Assembly (NCBI RefSeq): GCF_021602025.1 | Contig: NZ_BQHW01000002.1 | Coordinates: 248,001-312,000 of the forward strand | Reading direction: 5' to 3' | Length of the DNA stretch: 64,000 nt | DNA from: Pseudomonas ceruminis | GTDB lineage: Bacteria; Pseudomonadota; Gammaproteobacteria; Pseudomonadales; Pseudomonadaceae | Shown: piece after piece, positions 37,422 to 44,903 of the stretch | How positions within the stretch are numbered: position 1 is the first letter of the stretch | Layout of the letters: each line of letters begins with the position of its first letter | Program-made: the position numbers and the translations under genes | Notes under the pieces: generated by a model | Seen by the model: only the letters and a program-made list of their open reading frames with translations | Databases searched by the model: none | Told to the model about the DNA's origin: nothing

Positions 37422-38336
37422 ATGAATCGAAACGACCTGCGTCGTGTAGACCTCAACCTACTGATCGTGTTCGAAACCCTGATGCACGAGCGTAGCGTGA
37501 CCCGTGCCGCCGAGAAGCTGTTTCTCGGCCAGCCGGCGATCAGCGCCGCCCTGTCACGCCTGCGCAACCTCTTTGATGACCCATTGTTCGTGCGCACTGG
37601 CCGCAGCATGGAACCCTCCGCGCGCGCGCATGAGATCTTCGCCCTGCTCTCCCCGGCGCTGGACTCGATCTCCACCGCGGTCAGCCGCGCCGCTGAGTTC
37701 GACCCGGCCACCAGCAACGCGGTGTTCCGCATCGGCCTGTCGGACGACGCCGAGTTCGCCCTGCTGCCGCAACTGCTCAAGCGCATCCGTGCCGAAGCGC
37801 CCGGCATCGTGCTGGTGGTACGCCGCGTCAATTACCTGCTGATGCCGACCCTGCTGGCTTCGGGCGAGATCTCGGTGGGGGTGAGCTATACCAGCGAACT
37901 GCCCGCCAACGCCAAACGCAAGGTGCTGCGCCGCAGCATGCCCAAATTGCTGCGCGCCGACAGTGTGCCCGGTAGCATTACCCTCGACGACTTCTGTGCA
38001 CGGCCACATGCACTGGTGTCGTTCGCCGGCGACCTTTCAGGGTTCATCGACGAAGCCCTGGAAGAAATCGGCCGCAAGCGGCATGTGGTGCTGGCCGTGC
38101 CGCAGTTCAACGGGCTGGGCAGCTTGCTGGCGGGCACCGACATCGTCGCCACGGTCCCGGACTACACCGCCGATTCGCTGACGGCCGCCGGCGGGTTGCG
38201 CGCCGAAGACCTGCCGATACCGGTGCGCAGTTTCGAACTGCACATGGCCTGGCGCGGCGCCCAGGACAACGATCCGGCGGAGCGGTGGTTACGGTCGCGG
38301 ATACAGATGTTCTTCGGCGACCCTGACAGCCTCTAG
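37422..38336 (+). CDS. mexT: MexT, LysR-type activator of multidrug efflux
   Basis: The 304-aa product is a close full-length match to remembered P. aeruginosa MexT. It has the DNA-binding start MNRNDLRRVDLNLLIVFETL, the HTH region AAEKLFLGQPAISAALSRLR and the conserved end GDPDSL. MexT senses electrophilic or redox stress and activates mexEF-oprN and mexS. The site where some P. aeruginosa lineages carry an inactivating 8-bp duplication (CGGCCAGC, here 37526–37533) has a single copy, so the frame is intact. mexEF-oprN does not follow; instead a small insert begins just after the stop. Confidence 0.93.
   Translation: MNRNDLRRVDLNLLIVFETLMHERSVTRAAEKLFLGQPAISAALSRLRNLFDDPLFVRTGRSMEPSARAHEIFALLSPALDSISTAVSRAAEFDPATSNAVFRIGLSDDAEFALLPQLLKRIRAEAPGIVLVVRRVNYLLMPTLLASGEISVGVSYTSELPANAKRKVLRRSMPKLLRADSVPGSITLDDFCARPHALVSFAGDLSGFIDEALEEIGRKRHVVLAVPQFNGLGSLLAGTDIVATVPDYTADSLTAAGGLRAEDLPIPVRSFELHMAWRGAQDNDPAERWLRSRIQMFFGDPDSL
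38307..38336. repeat. Left copy of 30-nt direct repeat (end of mexT)
   Basis: The last ten codons of mexT, including the stop. 26 of 30 bases recur in the same direction at 39895–39924, marking the left edge of the insert. Confidence 0.7.
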
Positions 38337-38525
38337 GGGCTTCGCGCATGCTTGTTAGCTGATCATTTCAGCCTTTTTCTAGCCTTGAATAGCCATTTAC
38401 TTCCAGCTAATTGCTAGATTTGGGGCATATTTGAGGGCATGCTTTGGATGCGTAATAGCAAGACCGGGTGACTTCAAATACCGAGCACAACAGATCAACA
38501 GGCTCTTCAGAACGAAGTTGATCAA

Positions 38526-38741
38526 TTAACGCGAACGCTCGTGTTCCTCGGCCATCAAGAGCGCGGTGGCCTTTTTAAGATCGATTTTTCCCGTTCCAGC
38601 CTGGTTAACCCATCGACGCAGGGCCGACTCCACCAGCCCAAGTGAACGGGCGGCATCGATATGGCTATAGCCCTGGTCGAGCACCAGGCTGGCAGCTTCG
38701 CGCTTGAATTCTGGGGTAAAGGTACGACGTTGCTTGGTCAT
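38526..38741 (-). pseudogene. IS3-family OrfA remnant with internal deletion
   Basis: The 71-codon frame starts like a full IS3-family OrfA (TKQRRTFTPEFKREAASLVL with the HTH that follows) and ends like one (LKKATALLMAEEHERSR). The middle linker/leucine-zipper section, normally about 25–30 residues, is missing without loss of frame; the junction is near VNQAGTGKID. No OrfB follows, so it cannot transpose. Its start at 38741 is the typical MTKQRR start. Confidence 0.8.
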
Positions 38742-38957
38742 CAGACACCTCTCTATGGCGAGCATTTTCGCCTAAATGGGTGTCCGGAATCATTAGACCG
38801 CTACAATACGCCACCCCGGTATGTCGCCGCCGAGGTGGTAAGGCAGACGTAGCCCTTCTTCTCATCAGTGTCACCTCTCGCTCCTTGGCCAGAAACCGAG
38901 ATTGACCGTGTAAGGATTATTCCTTACCATCTAATCAAAGCATCCGGGAGAACTCTC

Positions 38958-39275
38958 ATGCCTGCCATCCACGAAATCGCTACGCTAACTTCAAAGGGCC
39001 AGGTCACCCTACCTAAGGCCGTTCGCCAACTATTAGGCCTAAGTACCGGTGCTAAGGTCGCGTTCGACGTCCGCGGGAGTGAGGTCGTGGTCAGCCGTGT
39101 CGAGGCCGACCACGAAGACCCTGCCATCGGCGCGTTCCTTGACCTGCTAGAGGCTGATATCCGCAGCGGGCGAAACATCACCGCACTTCCAGACGACTTG
39201 GTGCAGACCATGCTCGCAAACGCGAGCCACCATGTGAATCTGGACGAAGAGATTGACGGTGAGGTGGCGCTTTGA
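38958..39275 (+). CDS. prlF: PrlF-type AbrB-fold antitoxin
   Basis: The 105-aa product has an AbrB-like swapped-hairpin N-terminus (TLTSKGQVTLPKAVRQLLGL…VAFDV). PrlF binds DNA to repress its own operon and neutralises the YhaV toxin encoded next. The start at 38958 has GGGAG 7 nt upstream; earlier in-frame starts have no site. Its stop overlaps the toxin start by one base (TGATG). Confidence 0.88.
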   Translation: MPAIHEIATLTSKGQVTLPKAVRQLLGLSTGAKVAFDVRGSEVVVSRVEADHEDPAIGAFLDLLEADIRSGRNITALPDDLVQTMLANASHHVNLDEEIDGEVAL

Positions 39276-39736
39276 TGCAGCGCCATGGCTGGACGCTGCT
39301 GTTCCATGAAGGTGTACTTCTACAGCTACGCAAGTTGCAAGAGGCTGCCACCCGGACCGAGCAAAACGACCCGCAAGGTTTTGATAGCAACGCCAACGTC
39401 AAGCTATTCCGGGCATTGAGCCATCTGATCATGGAGTCTGTACCAACCGACCCGGCCCGTGACGAATTTCGCCAGGGCAATACGCTGGGTACTGCCTACC
39501 GCCATTGGCGGCGGGCGAAAATCGGCAGGCGCTTTCGCCTGTTCTTTCGCTACGACTCAAGGTCCAAGGTTATCGTCTATGCATGGATCAACGACGAAAA
39601 CACCCTACGGTCTGCAGGCAGCAAATCCGATCCCTACGCCGTATTCGAGAAGATGTTGGGCCGCGGCCACCCTCCTGATGACTGGGATGCGCTGATTGCA
39701 ACTGCGCGTAGCGACTGGCGCGAGTCCAAGCCATAA
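39275..39736 (+). CDS. yhaV: YhaV-type toxin ribonuclease
   Basis: The 153-aa product resembles E. coli YhaV, a RelE-fold ribosome-dependent RNase. It begins MQRHGWTLLFHEGVLLQLRK and has FRLFFRYDSRSKVIVYAWIN and the C-terminal ENTLRSAGSKSDPYAVFEKM. The Arg- and His-rich surface expected of the active site is kept, so the toxin is probably functional. The ATG at 39275 overlaps the antitoxin stop, coupling translation. It belongs to the island at the mexT 3' end. Confidence 0.88.
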   Translation: MQRHGWTLLFHEGVLLQLRKLQEAATRTEQNDPQGFDSNANVKLFRALSHLIMESVPTDPARDEFRQGNTLGTAYRHWRRAKIGRRFRLFFRYDSRSKVIVYAWINDENTLRSAGSKSDPYAVFEKMLGRGHPPDDWDALIATARSDWRESKP

Positions 39737-39894
39737 GCTGCGCGCCTTCGCGCCTTAATGAGGGGGAACACCTACTACTCCCCCTCCTTGAGGCGTCCAC
39801 TGATGTCCACTCGCAACTGCTGCAAAAACGGGTATATCTGGGGGTACAAAATCATTTTTCTATTCATAACTTATTGATTTAAAGGAATGGTCAA

Positions 39895-39924
39895 ATGCTC
39901 TTCGGCGACCCGGATAGCCTCTAA
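39895..39924. repeat. Right copy of 30-nt direct repeat
   Basis: Bases 39895–39924 read MLFGDPDSL-stop, nearly the end of MexT (MFFGDPDSL). Four bases differ; two of the changes are synonymous third-position changes, one changes the stop from TAG to TAA, and one makes Phe into Leu. It marks the right edge of the insert. Confidence 0.7.
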
Positions 39925-40005
39925 TAGATAGCGAGCGCTGTCGGAACATCTTGACTGCTAGTGATCACGTATCACCGAGCCCGGCAATATGCGGCCCAAT
40001 CCGAC

Positions 40006-40164
40006 TCAATGCTTGCGCTTGCCCTCTCCACGCGCGGTTTTCTGCGCCGTCGAATCCTGCGTGGTGCCGGTTGAGCCATCCGGGCGCCGGGCATCGTTGT
40101 CCCGTTCCTGCTCACCCGTAGTCTTGGCCTGTTCCACTGCCTTGTCCTTCTCTGATGTAGACAT
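40006..40164 (-). CDS. Small very hydrophilic protein, 52 aa
   Basis: The short frame encodes MSTSEKDKAVEQAKTTGEQE and then a Lys/Arg/Asp-rich stretch ending RGEGKRKH. TAGGAG sits 6 nt before the start, a strong ribosome site. The composition, without hydrophobic residues, resembles small stress or disordered proteins. It follows the PLDc_N gene by 8 bp, so the two form an operon. The function is unknown. Confidence 0.65.
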   Translation of the reverse strand: MSTSEKDKAVEQAKTTGEQERDNDARRPDGSTGTTQDSTAQKTARGEGKRKH

Positions 40165-40172
40165 GCCCGCTC

Positions 40173-40406
40173 CTATCCCTTGCTGTGTTCAGGTGATGAT
40201 GGCCCCGTGCCGCGTTTGATGCCACGCGGCCCAAAGACACCCCAGATCGCAAGGCCGACGATGGGCAGCGCCAACAGCAACAGCGCCCACATCACCTTCG
40301 TCACCTCAGCCTTGTCGCTGCGGAATACGCTGACGATGGCCCACAGGTCGAGCAGAAGAATGACCACCGCTACGGCGATCCAGAAATACGTCACAGGCTC
40401 GGTCAT
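40173..40406 (-). CDS. PLDc_N-domain membrane protein
   Basis: The 77-aa product has two membrane helices (about residues 7–29 and 38–60) and the VFRSDKAEVTKVMWALLLLA segment of the phospholipase D N-terminal (PLDc_N) family. Small stand-alone members are probably membrane-anchoring or envelope-stress proteins without catalysis. GGAGAGG precedes the start. It is co-transcribed with the small hydrophilic gene. Confidence 0.8.
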   Translation of the reverse strand: MTEPVTYFWIAVAVVILLLDLWAIVSVFRSDKAEVTKVMWALLLLALPIVGLAIWGVFGPRGIKRGTGPSSPEHSKG

Positions 40407-40597
40407 GAGCGCCTCTCCTCTTTGCCGTGAACAGGCCGCGCCGCCTTGGCGAACATCACAGCCCCTACTAGAGTGAAGCCATCGCACCTGGCAAAGTTCA
40501 GGCAGGTTTACTCGGCCATGATGAGCGGACGCCGTTGGCAATGAACCAACGCCGCAGTCAGCACGTCCACCGCAACACCGTCTGCGAGGGTTGCGCA

Positions 40598-41101
40598 ATG
40601 GCTACGGATCCCGTGCTCGAGACACTTGATTACCTCAAGTCGCACAAGTTGGTACTCACCACCGCCGAATCCTGCACAGCCGGCGCGATGGTCGCCCTGC
40701 TGGCGGCATTGCCGGGCACCGGTGAAGTACTGGAGAGCGGCTATGTGGTGTATTCCCCCAGCGCCAAGAAACGGCTGCTAGGGGTCAGTCCGCAAACCAT
40801 CGAACGCTACGGGCTGACCAGCGAGGCGGTCGCCTGGGAGATGGCATTGGGTGCATTGAAGGACAGCGACGCCAGCGTCGCTATTGCCAGTACGGGCATC
40901 ACGGGGCCCGAACCGCAGGAGGGTATCGCACCCGGCACGCTGTGCTTCGCCTGGGCATTTGCCGGCGAACCCTTGGCGGTGTTTACCCGCAGCCAACGGT
41001 TCTTCGGTGGCCGTGCAGACATCATGCGTCAAGGAGCGCTCTATGGGCTGTCGCGCCTGGCGCACTATCACCAGCGCTGGCTACGCGGTGAGCGCGCCTG
41101 A
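40598..41101 (+). CDS. CinA-family nicotinamide-nucleotide amidase
   Basis: The 167-aa product matches the stand-alone CinA C-terminal domain (PncC type), which converts nicotinamide mononucleotide to nicotinate mononucleotide plus ammonia in NAD recycling. The active-site region TTAESCTAGAMVALLAALPG and GYVVYSPSAKKRLLGV with the later ASTGITGPEPQEGIAPGT are all present. The start at 40598 has GAGGG upstream. It diverges from the PLDc_N gene. Confidence 0.88.
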   Translation: MATDPVLETLDYLKSHKLVLTTAESCTAGAMVALLAALPGTGEVLESGYVVYSPSAKKRLLGVSPQTIERYGLTSEAVAWEMALGALKDSDASVAIASTGITGPEPQEGIAPGTLCFAWAFAGEPLAVFTRSQRFFGGRADIMRQGALYGLSRLAHYHQRWLRGERA

Positions 41102-41179
41102 CGGAGAAGGTCGGTTAGCGTTATTGGGTCCGCTACACAGCTAATCGCCGTCTAGGGGAAGGCCCGACAACAGCTTGGG

Positions 41180-42076
41180 TTACCGAAAGACGGGCACGGT
41201 GACGGGCGCGCTTGCGTGTTCCAGGTGGTCACGCAACCGAGCACCGATTTCAGCAATGTTTGCTTCTCCGGCCCGCAAGGCCTGCGCAGTGGTGTGCACC
41301 GAGTAGTTTCCCAGTACCAAGTCATGGGGATGGGGCGCTGCTGAACCCATCACGAATACCGTGTCGCCATGCATCGCCGTCAGCGTCACAGCCCCACTGC
41401 CTTGTTCGAAGACGGCCATTTCGCCCGCCATGACCAGGCCAGGTGTGGCGAGCTGCCCCCGGCTGACACTGAGCCACAAAGTCTCCTGCCCCTCGGGCGG
41501 GACATAGGTCCAGGACTCACCGCCCTGCAGCGTAACCAACAGGTAATTCACTCCCGCCGGTGCGCGTACCGGGCTTTGCACACCTTGGTAAGACCCGAGA
41601 ATCACCCGCGCCGGTCCCACTTCAGGCACCCTGTCCGCCTCGAGGTACTGACTATCGACACTCGCGTTTTCCAGTGCCGGTGGGAGCGCAATCCAAAGCT
41701 GAAAGCCTTGGATACGCTTCGAAGTGCCTACGGACATCTCTTTCCCGTGCCAGACCCCGCCGCCCGCCCGCATCCACTCAACACCGCCATAATCAAGCGT
41801 CCCCGTGCCTGCTTCAGGCACCTCGAAGCGCAAGTTACCTTCGGTAATGACAGTGATGGTGGCGATCCCTGAATGCGGATGCATAGGCATACCGTGAATG
41901 AAGGAACTCTCACCTTCGAACAGGTCAAGGAACACAAATGGCTTGACCAGATGCCCCAGGTCCGAAGGGCTCATCAGCCGGACGATCGGGCCGTGCCCGC
42001 TGCCGGTAGTGCGGTAGCTGATTGCGCGGTGGGTCACAGGTTCGTGTGTAGCACGCATAGGTTGTTGGACGGTCAT
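41180..42076 (-). CDS. Pirin-family bicupin protein
   Basis: The 298-aa product is the longer pirin form, with metal-binding motifs in GMPMHPHSGIATITVITEG and GGGVWHGKE and a C-terminal cupin. Members bind Fe and may show quercetinase activity or act in redox sensing. It lies 19 bp downstream of a doxX gene, in an operon that faces a LysR regulator. This pirin–DoxX–LysR grouping recurs in bacteria and suggests a redox-stress response. Confidence 0.88.
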   Translation of the reverse strand: MTVQQPMRATHEPVTHRAISYRTTGSGHGPIVRLMSPSDLGHLVKPFVFLDLFEGESSFIHGMPMHPHSGIATITVITEGNLRFEVPEAGTGTLDYGGVEWMRAGGGVWHGKEMSVGTSKRIQGFQLWIALPPALENASVDSQYLEADRVPEVGPARVILGSYQGVQSPVRAPAGVNYLLVTLQGGESWTYVPPEGQETLWLSVSRGQLATPGLVMAGEMAVFEQGSGAVTLTAMHGDTVFVMGSAAPHPHDLVLGNYSVHTTAQALRAGEANIAEIGARLRDHLEHASAPVTVPVFR

Positions 42077-42095
42077 GATGATGCTCCTGAGCGTA

Positions 42096-42536
42096 TCAAC
42101 GACGGCGAGCGTCGAGGCTGAACCGACCGGCACCGAAGGCCACAACCTGCAAGAGGCCACCGGCCATCGCAAGGTTCTTGAAGAAGTGGATGAACTGGTT
42201 CTGATCACCCAGCGCATGATGGAACGCCAGTGCGGTGACCACGCTGAACAGCGCCAGCCCTGCAGCGACGATTCGGGCGCGATAACCCGCGATCAGCGCC
42301 AGGCCACCCCCCACTTCAACAATGATCGCCACCACCAGCGCCACCTGGGGAAGCGGAAGCCCGACAGCGCTGATGTAACCGATCATCATGGCGGGCGCGG
42401 CCAGTTTCGAAACGCCCGAGAGAATGAAGATGGCGCTGAGCAACAGACGGCCGGCCAACGCGGCCGTGGCTTGAGTCACGTCGCCACGATTGTGCTCGAT
42501 GTGATCCGAATGAGTGATGCTTTGAGAGGCTGACAT
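42096..42536 (-). CDS. DoxX-family membrane protein
   Basis: The 146-aa product has four membrane helices and the DoxX pattern AGRLLLSAIFILSGVSKLAA near the N-terminus. The DoxX family includes quinol-oxidase subunits and membrane redox proteins; a catalytic role is not shown. It is the first gene of the pirin operon, divergent from a LysR gene 157 bp away. Confidence 0.88.
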   Translation of the reverse strand: MSASQSITHSDHIEHNRGDVTQATAALAGRLLLSAIFILSGVSKLAAPAMMIGYISAVGLPLPQVALVVAIIVEVGGGLALIAGYRARIVAAGLALFSVVTALAFHHALGDQNQFIHFFKNLAMAGGLLQVVAFGAGRFSLDARRR

Positions 42537-42693
42537 GCGGCTTTTCCTTCACAGGTAAGCGGTTCGACCTGAACCGCTGTGGTGACGAAATGGTGCGCCT
42601 CGTCAGCTAATCTGAATAGCAGGTTAATTTAGAACATTATGTTCGATGAAATCGGCAAGCTATCCTGGCTCCCCCGACGCTTGAGGACGTACA

Positions 42694-43617
42694 ATGCTTT
42701 CAGATCCTGGAACACCGACACTCGACCAACTGCGCGTGTTTCTGACGGTCGTGGAAGTCGGTAGTTTTGCAGCCGCCGCCAGAAAACTTCATCGCGCCAC
42801 CTCTGTCATCAGCTATTCCATCACCAACCTGGAAATGCAGCTCGGCGTGTCGTTATTCGACCGCCACACAACGCGTAAACCGCAGCTCACAGATGCGGGG
42901 CGTACCGTATTGGCCGAAGCCAGAACCATCGCCAACGGTATTGACGGCCTGCGAGCCAAGGTCAAAGGGTTGCTGCAGGGGCTCGAGGCTGAAGTGCACG
43001 TTGTACTGGATGTCATGCTTCCGGCCGAGCGGGTTGTGGACGCACTCAAATCCTTTCGCGAGGCATTCCCCACGGTTTCCCTTCACCTGCACATGGAAGC
43101 GCTCGGGGCTGTCACCGATCGCGTGGTCAACCGCGGCGCGATCATCGGCGTAAGCGGCCCATTGCATGAGGGCATCAACGGGATCGAAAGAATTGCCATC
43201 GGCAGCGTCGAGTTGATTCCGGTAGCGGCGCCCAATCATCCGCTGGCGTCAAGCGACGCCAATGTTCCAGGTGCCGGGCGTGAACACATTCAACTGGTGC
43301 TGTCTGATCGCTCGCGCCTGACCCAAGACAAGGATTTCGCTGTGCTCAGTAATCGCACCTGGCGGCTGGCGGACCTGGGCGCCAAACATATGTTGCTGCG
43401 AGAAGGCATCGGCTGGGGAAACATGCCGGCTCCGATGGTCCAGGAAGACCTGCAAAGCGGCCGCCTCGTTCAATTGAACATTCCTGAATACCAAAGCGCA
43501 GCGTACGCCTTCGACGTGATCTACCGCACGGATCTCCCGCCCGGCCCTGCCGCGCAATGGTTGATCGAGCGCTTCGTTCAACAACGCGGCAGCACTGGGG
43601 CCAGCACGTCAGTGTGA
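42694..43617 (+). CDS. LysR-family transcriptional regulator
   Basis: The 307-aa product has the LysR HTH (LDQLRVFLTVVEVGSFAAAA then TSVISYSITNLEMQLG) and an effector domain. TTGAGGAC precedes the start. It diverges from the doxX–pirin operon, its most likely target, and lies upstream of the solute-binding protein gene that opens the doe-like cluster. Which side it controls is unclear. Confidence 0.9.
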   Translation: MLSDPGTPTLDQLRVFLTVVEVGSFAAAARKLHRATSVISYSITNLEMQLGVSLFDRHTTRKPQLTDAGRTVLAEARTIANGIDGLRAKVKGLLQGLEAEVHVVLDVMLPAERVVDALKSFREAFPTVSLHLHMEALGAVTDRVVNRGAIIGVSGPLHEGINGIERIAIGSVELIPVAAPNHPLASSDANVPGAGREHIQLVLSDRSRLTQDKDFAVLSNRTWRLADLGAKHMLLREGIGWGNMPAPMVQEDLQSGRLVQLNIPEYQSAAYAFDVIYRTDLPPGPAAQWLIERFVQQRGSTGASTSV

Positions 43618-43825
43618 GCGTCCACGATTGCCAGGCATCAGGCAGAGCGTTTTCCTGCACAAACGCGGAAAAACCGCTGAAAACGAGCAAGGCAGTGCAG
43701 CAATGTGCGCGTTATCCCACTGACCGCGGCAGTACGATGGGCTGGGCCACGCACGCCATCAAACCGGCGTGTCGTCGGCCCTGCATGTCCTTTTCTGCCA
43801 ATAACAATTATCTGGAGATACAAGC

Positions 43826-44602
43826 ATGACCAGACGCCTTCTGGCTGGCTGCATTGCACTGATGGCAATGACCCTATTTTCCAACACCCAGGCCCGCCCC
43901 CTGGCAGAGATCGAAAAGAGCGGGCAACTGATCATTGGCACCTATGGCAACTTCAAACCGTTCACCTATTTTGAAGATGGGCACTTTGTTGGTTTTGAAG
44001 TGGATATCGGCAACGAGATCGCCACACGCCTGAAGTTGAAACCTGAGTGGAAACCTATGGAGTTCGACTCTCTGCTTACCGGCCTGGCACAAGACCGCTG
44101 GGACATGGTAACGGCCTCGTTCGGGATTACCGACGAGCGCGCCAAGGCTGTGCTGTTCACCGCCCCTCATTACTGCACCGGCGGCGCGATCGTTTCGACC
44201 AGGCCCGAGGTCAAGACAGCCCAGGACCTGAATGGCAAGAAAGTTTCAGTCCAGACCGGATCGACTTACTTCATGGCACTGCAGAACGTACCCGGGGTGC
44301 AAGTGCGCAACATGTCTTCCGACAATGCACGTAATGCACTGCTCTCAGGAAAAGTCGACGCCTGGGTGACAGACAAATTCGTTGCATTGATGATGCAGCA
44401 AAAAGCCGCAGCATCGGCGGGCGCGATTCGCCCCGTTTATATCGGTGACCTGCTGTTCAGCGAACGCGTGGCAACAGCGATGAAGAAAGACAACACAGCC
44501 CTCGCCGCCCGCTACAACCAGGTACTGGACGACATGCTCAAGGACGGCACCTACGAGGCCATTTCCAGAAAATGGTTCAATGAGGATGTTCGCTGCAAGT
44601 AA
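43826..44602 (+). CDS. Amino-acid-type ABC solute-binding protein (paralogue 1)
   Basis: The 258-aa periplasmic protein has a signal peptide (about residues 1–23) and the family-3 start RPLAEIEKSGQLIIGTYGNF. The ligand pocket includes TYFEDGHFVGFEVDIGNE and VSVQTGSTYFMAL. It is a close paralogue of the second binding protein in this cluster (47446–48228). It has no permease or ATPase of its own directly downstream; the single set lies after the second copy. A ligand such as ectoine or a relative is inferred from the neighbouring catabolic genes only. Confidence 0.88.
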   Translation: MTRRLLAGCIALMAMTLFSNTQARPLAEIEKSGQLIIGTYGNFKPFTYFEDGHFVGFEVDIGNEIATRLKLKPEWKPMEFDSLLTGLAQDRWDMVTASFGITDERAKAVLFTAPHYCTGGAIVSTRPEVKTAQDLNGKKVSVQTGSTYFMALQNVPGVQVRNMSSDNARNALLSGKVDAWVTDKFVALMMQQKAAASAGAIRPVYIGDLLFSERVATAMKKDNTALAARYNQVLDDMLKDGTYEAISRKWFNEDVRCK

Positions 44603-44903
44603 CCCTTGTCACCTGGGCTCTCCTGCGCGCAGAGCCTGCAAAACACTACCGCGCAGGTCGCCTTCGAACAGTGTGCTTTTTTTGCAGGAAACCTGCGCCT
44701 CTACCCGGTAGTAATGCAATTTAACGGCACGTGGGATGTTTAAACTTCCTGGGCTGGGGTGACAACCGTATCGCTCACTCGCCAGCTTTCTTGAATAACT
44801 AGCGCCCCTCCGGGCGTTATGAAAAATCATATTTACTCAACTTCCCGTGCAGGTTGCATAACCACAATACTGTGTCGGGCATTACTGCAAGCAGGAGTAC
44901 GGG
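44603..44903. other. Spacer between binding-protein gene and doeA
   Basis: No gene is seen in these 301 bases. A small hairpin (CGCCC-CTCC-GGGCG, 44803–44816) and a strong GCAGGAG ribosome site just before doeA are visible. Confidence 0.5.

Larger units (their letters stand above)
38337..39924. mobile_element. Putative 1.6-kb island at the mexT 3' end
   Basis: The segment between the two copies of the mexT 3' end carries an IS3 OrfA remnant and a PrlF/YhaV-type toxin–antitoxin pair. Near its edges are two similar arm-like sites, GGGCATATTTGAGGGCAT (38423–38440) and GGGTATATCTGGGGGTAC (39830–39847). They share a GGGYATAT…GGGYA pattern seen next to phage-type att sites. No integrase gene remains. 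This is an inferred decayed integrative element. Confidence 0.6.

Noticed and set aside
38337-38525. Possible integrase fragment after mexT
   Set aside because: No recombinase motif (Arg…His-x-x-Arg…Tyr) is visible in any frame; only att-like repeats remain.
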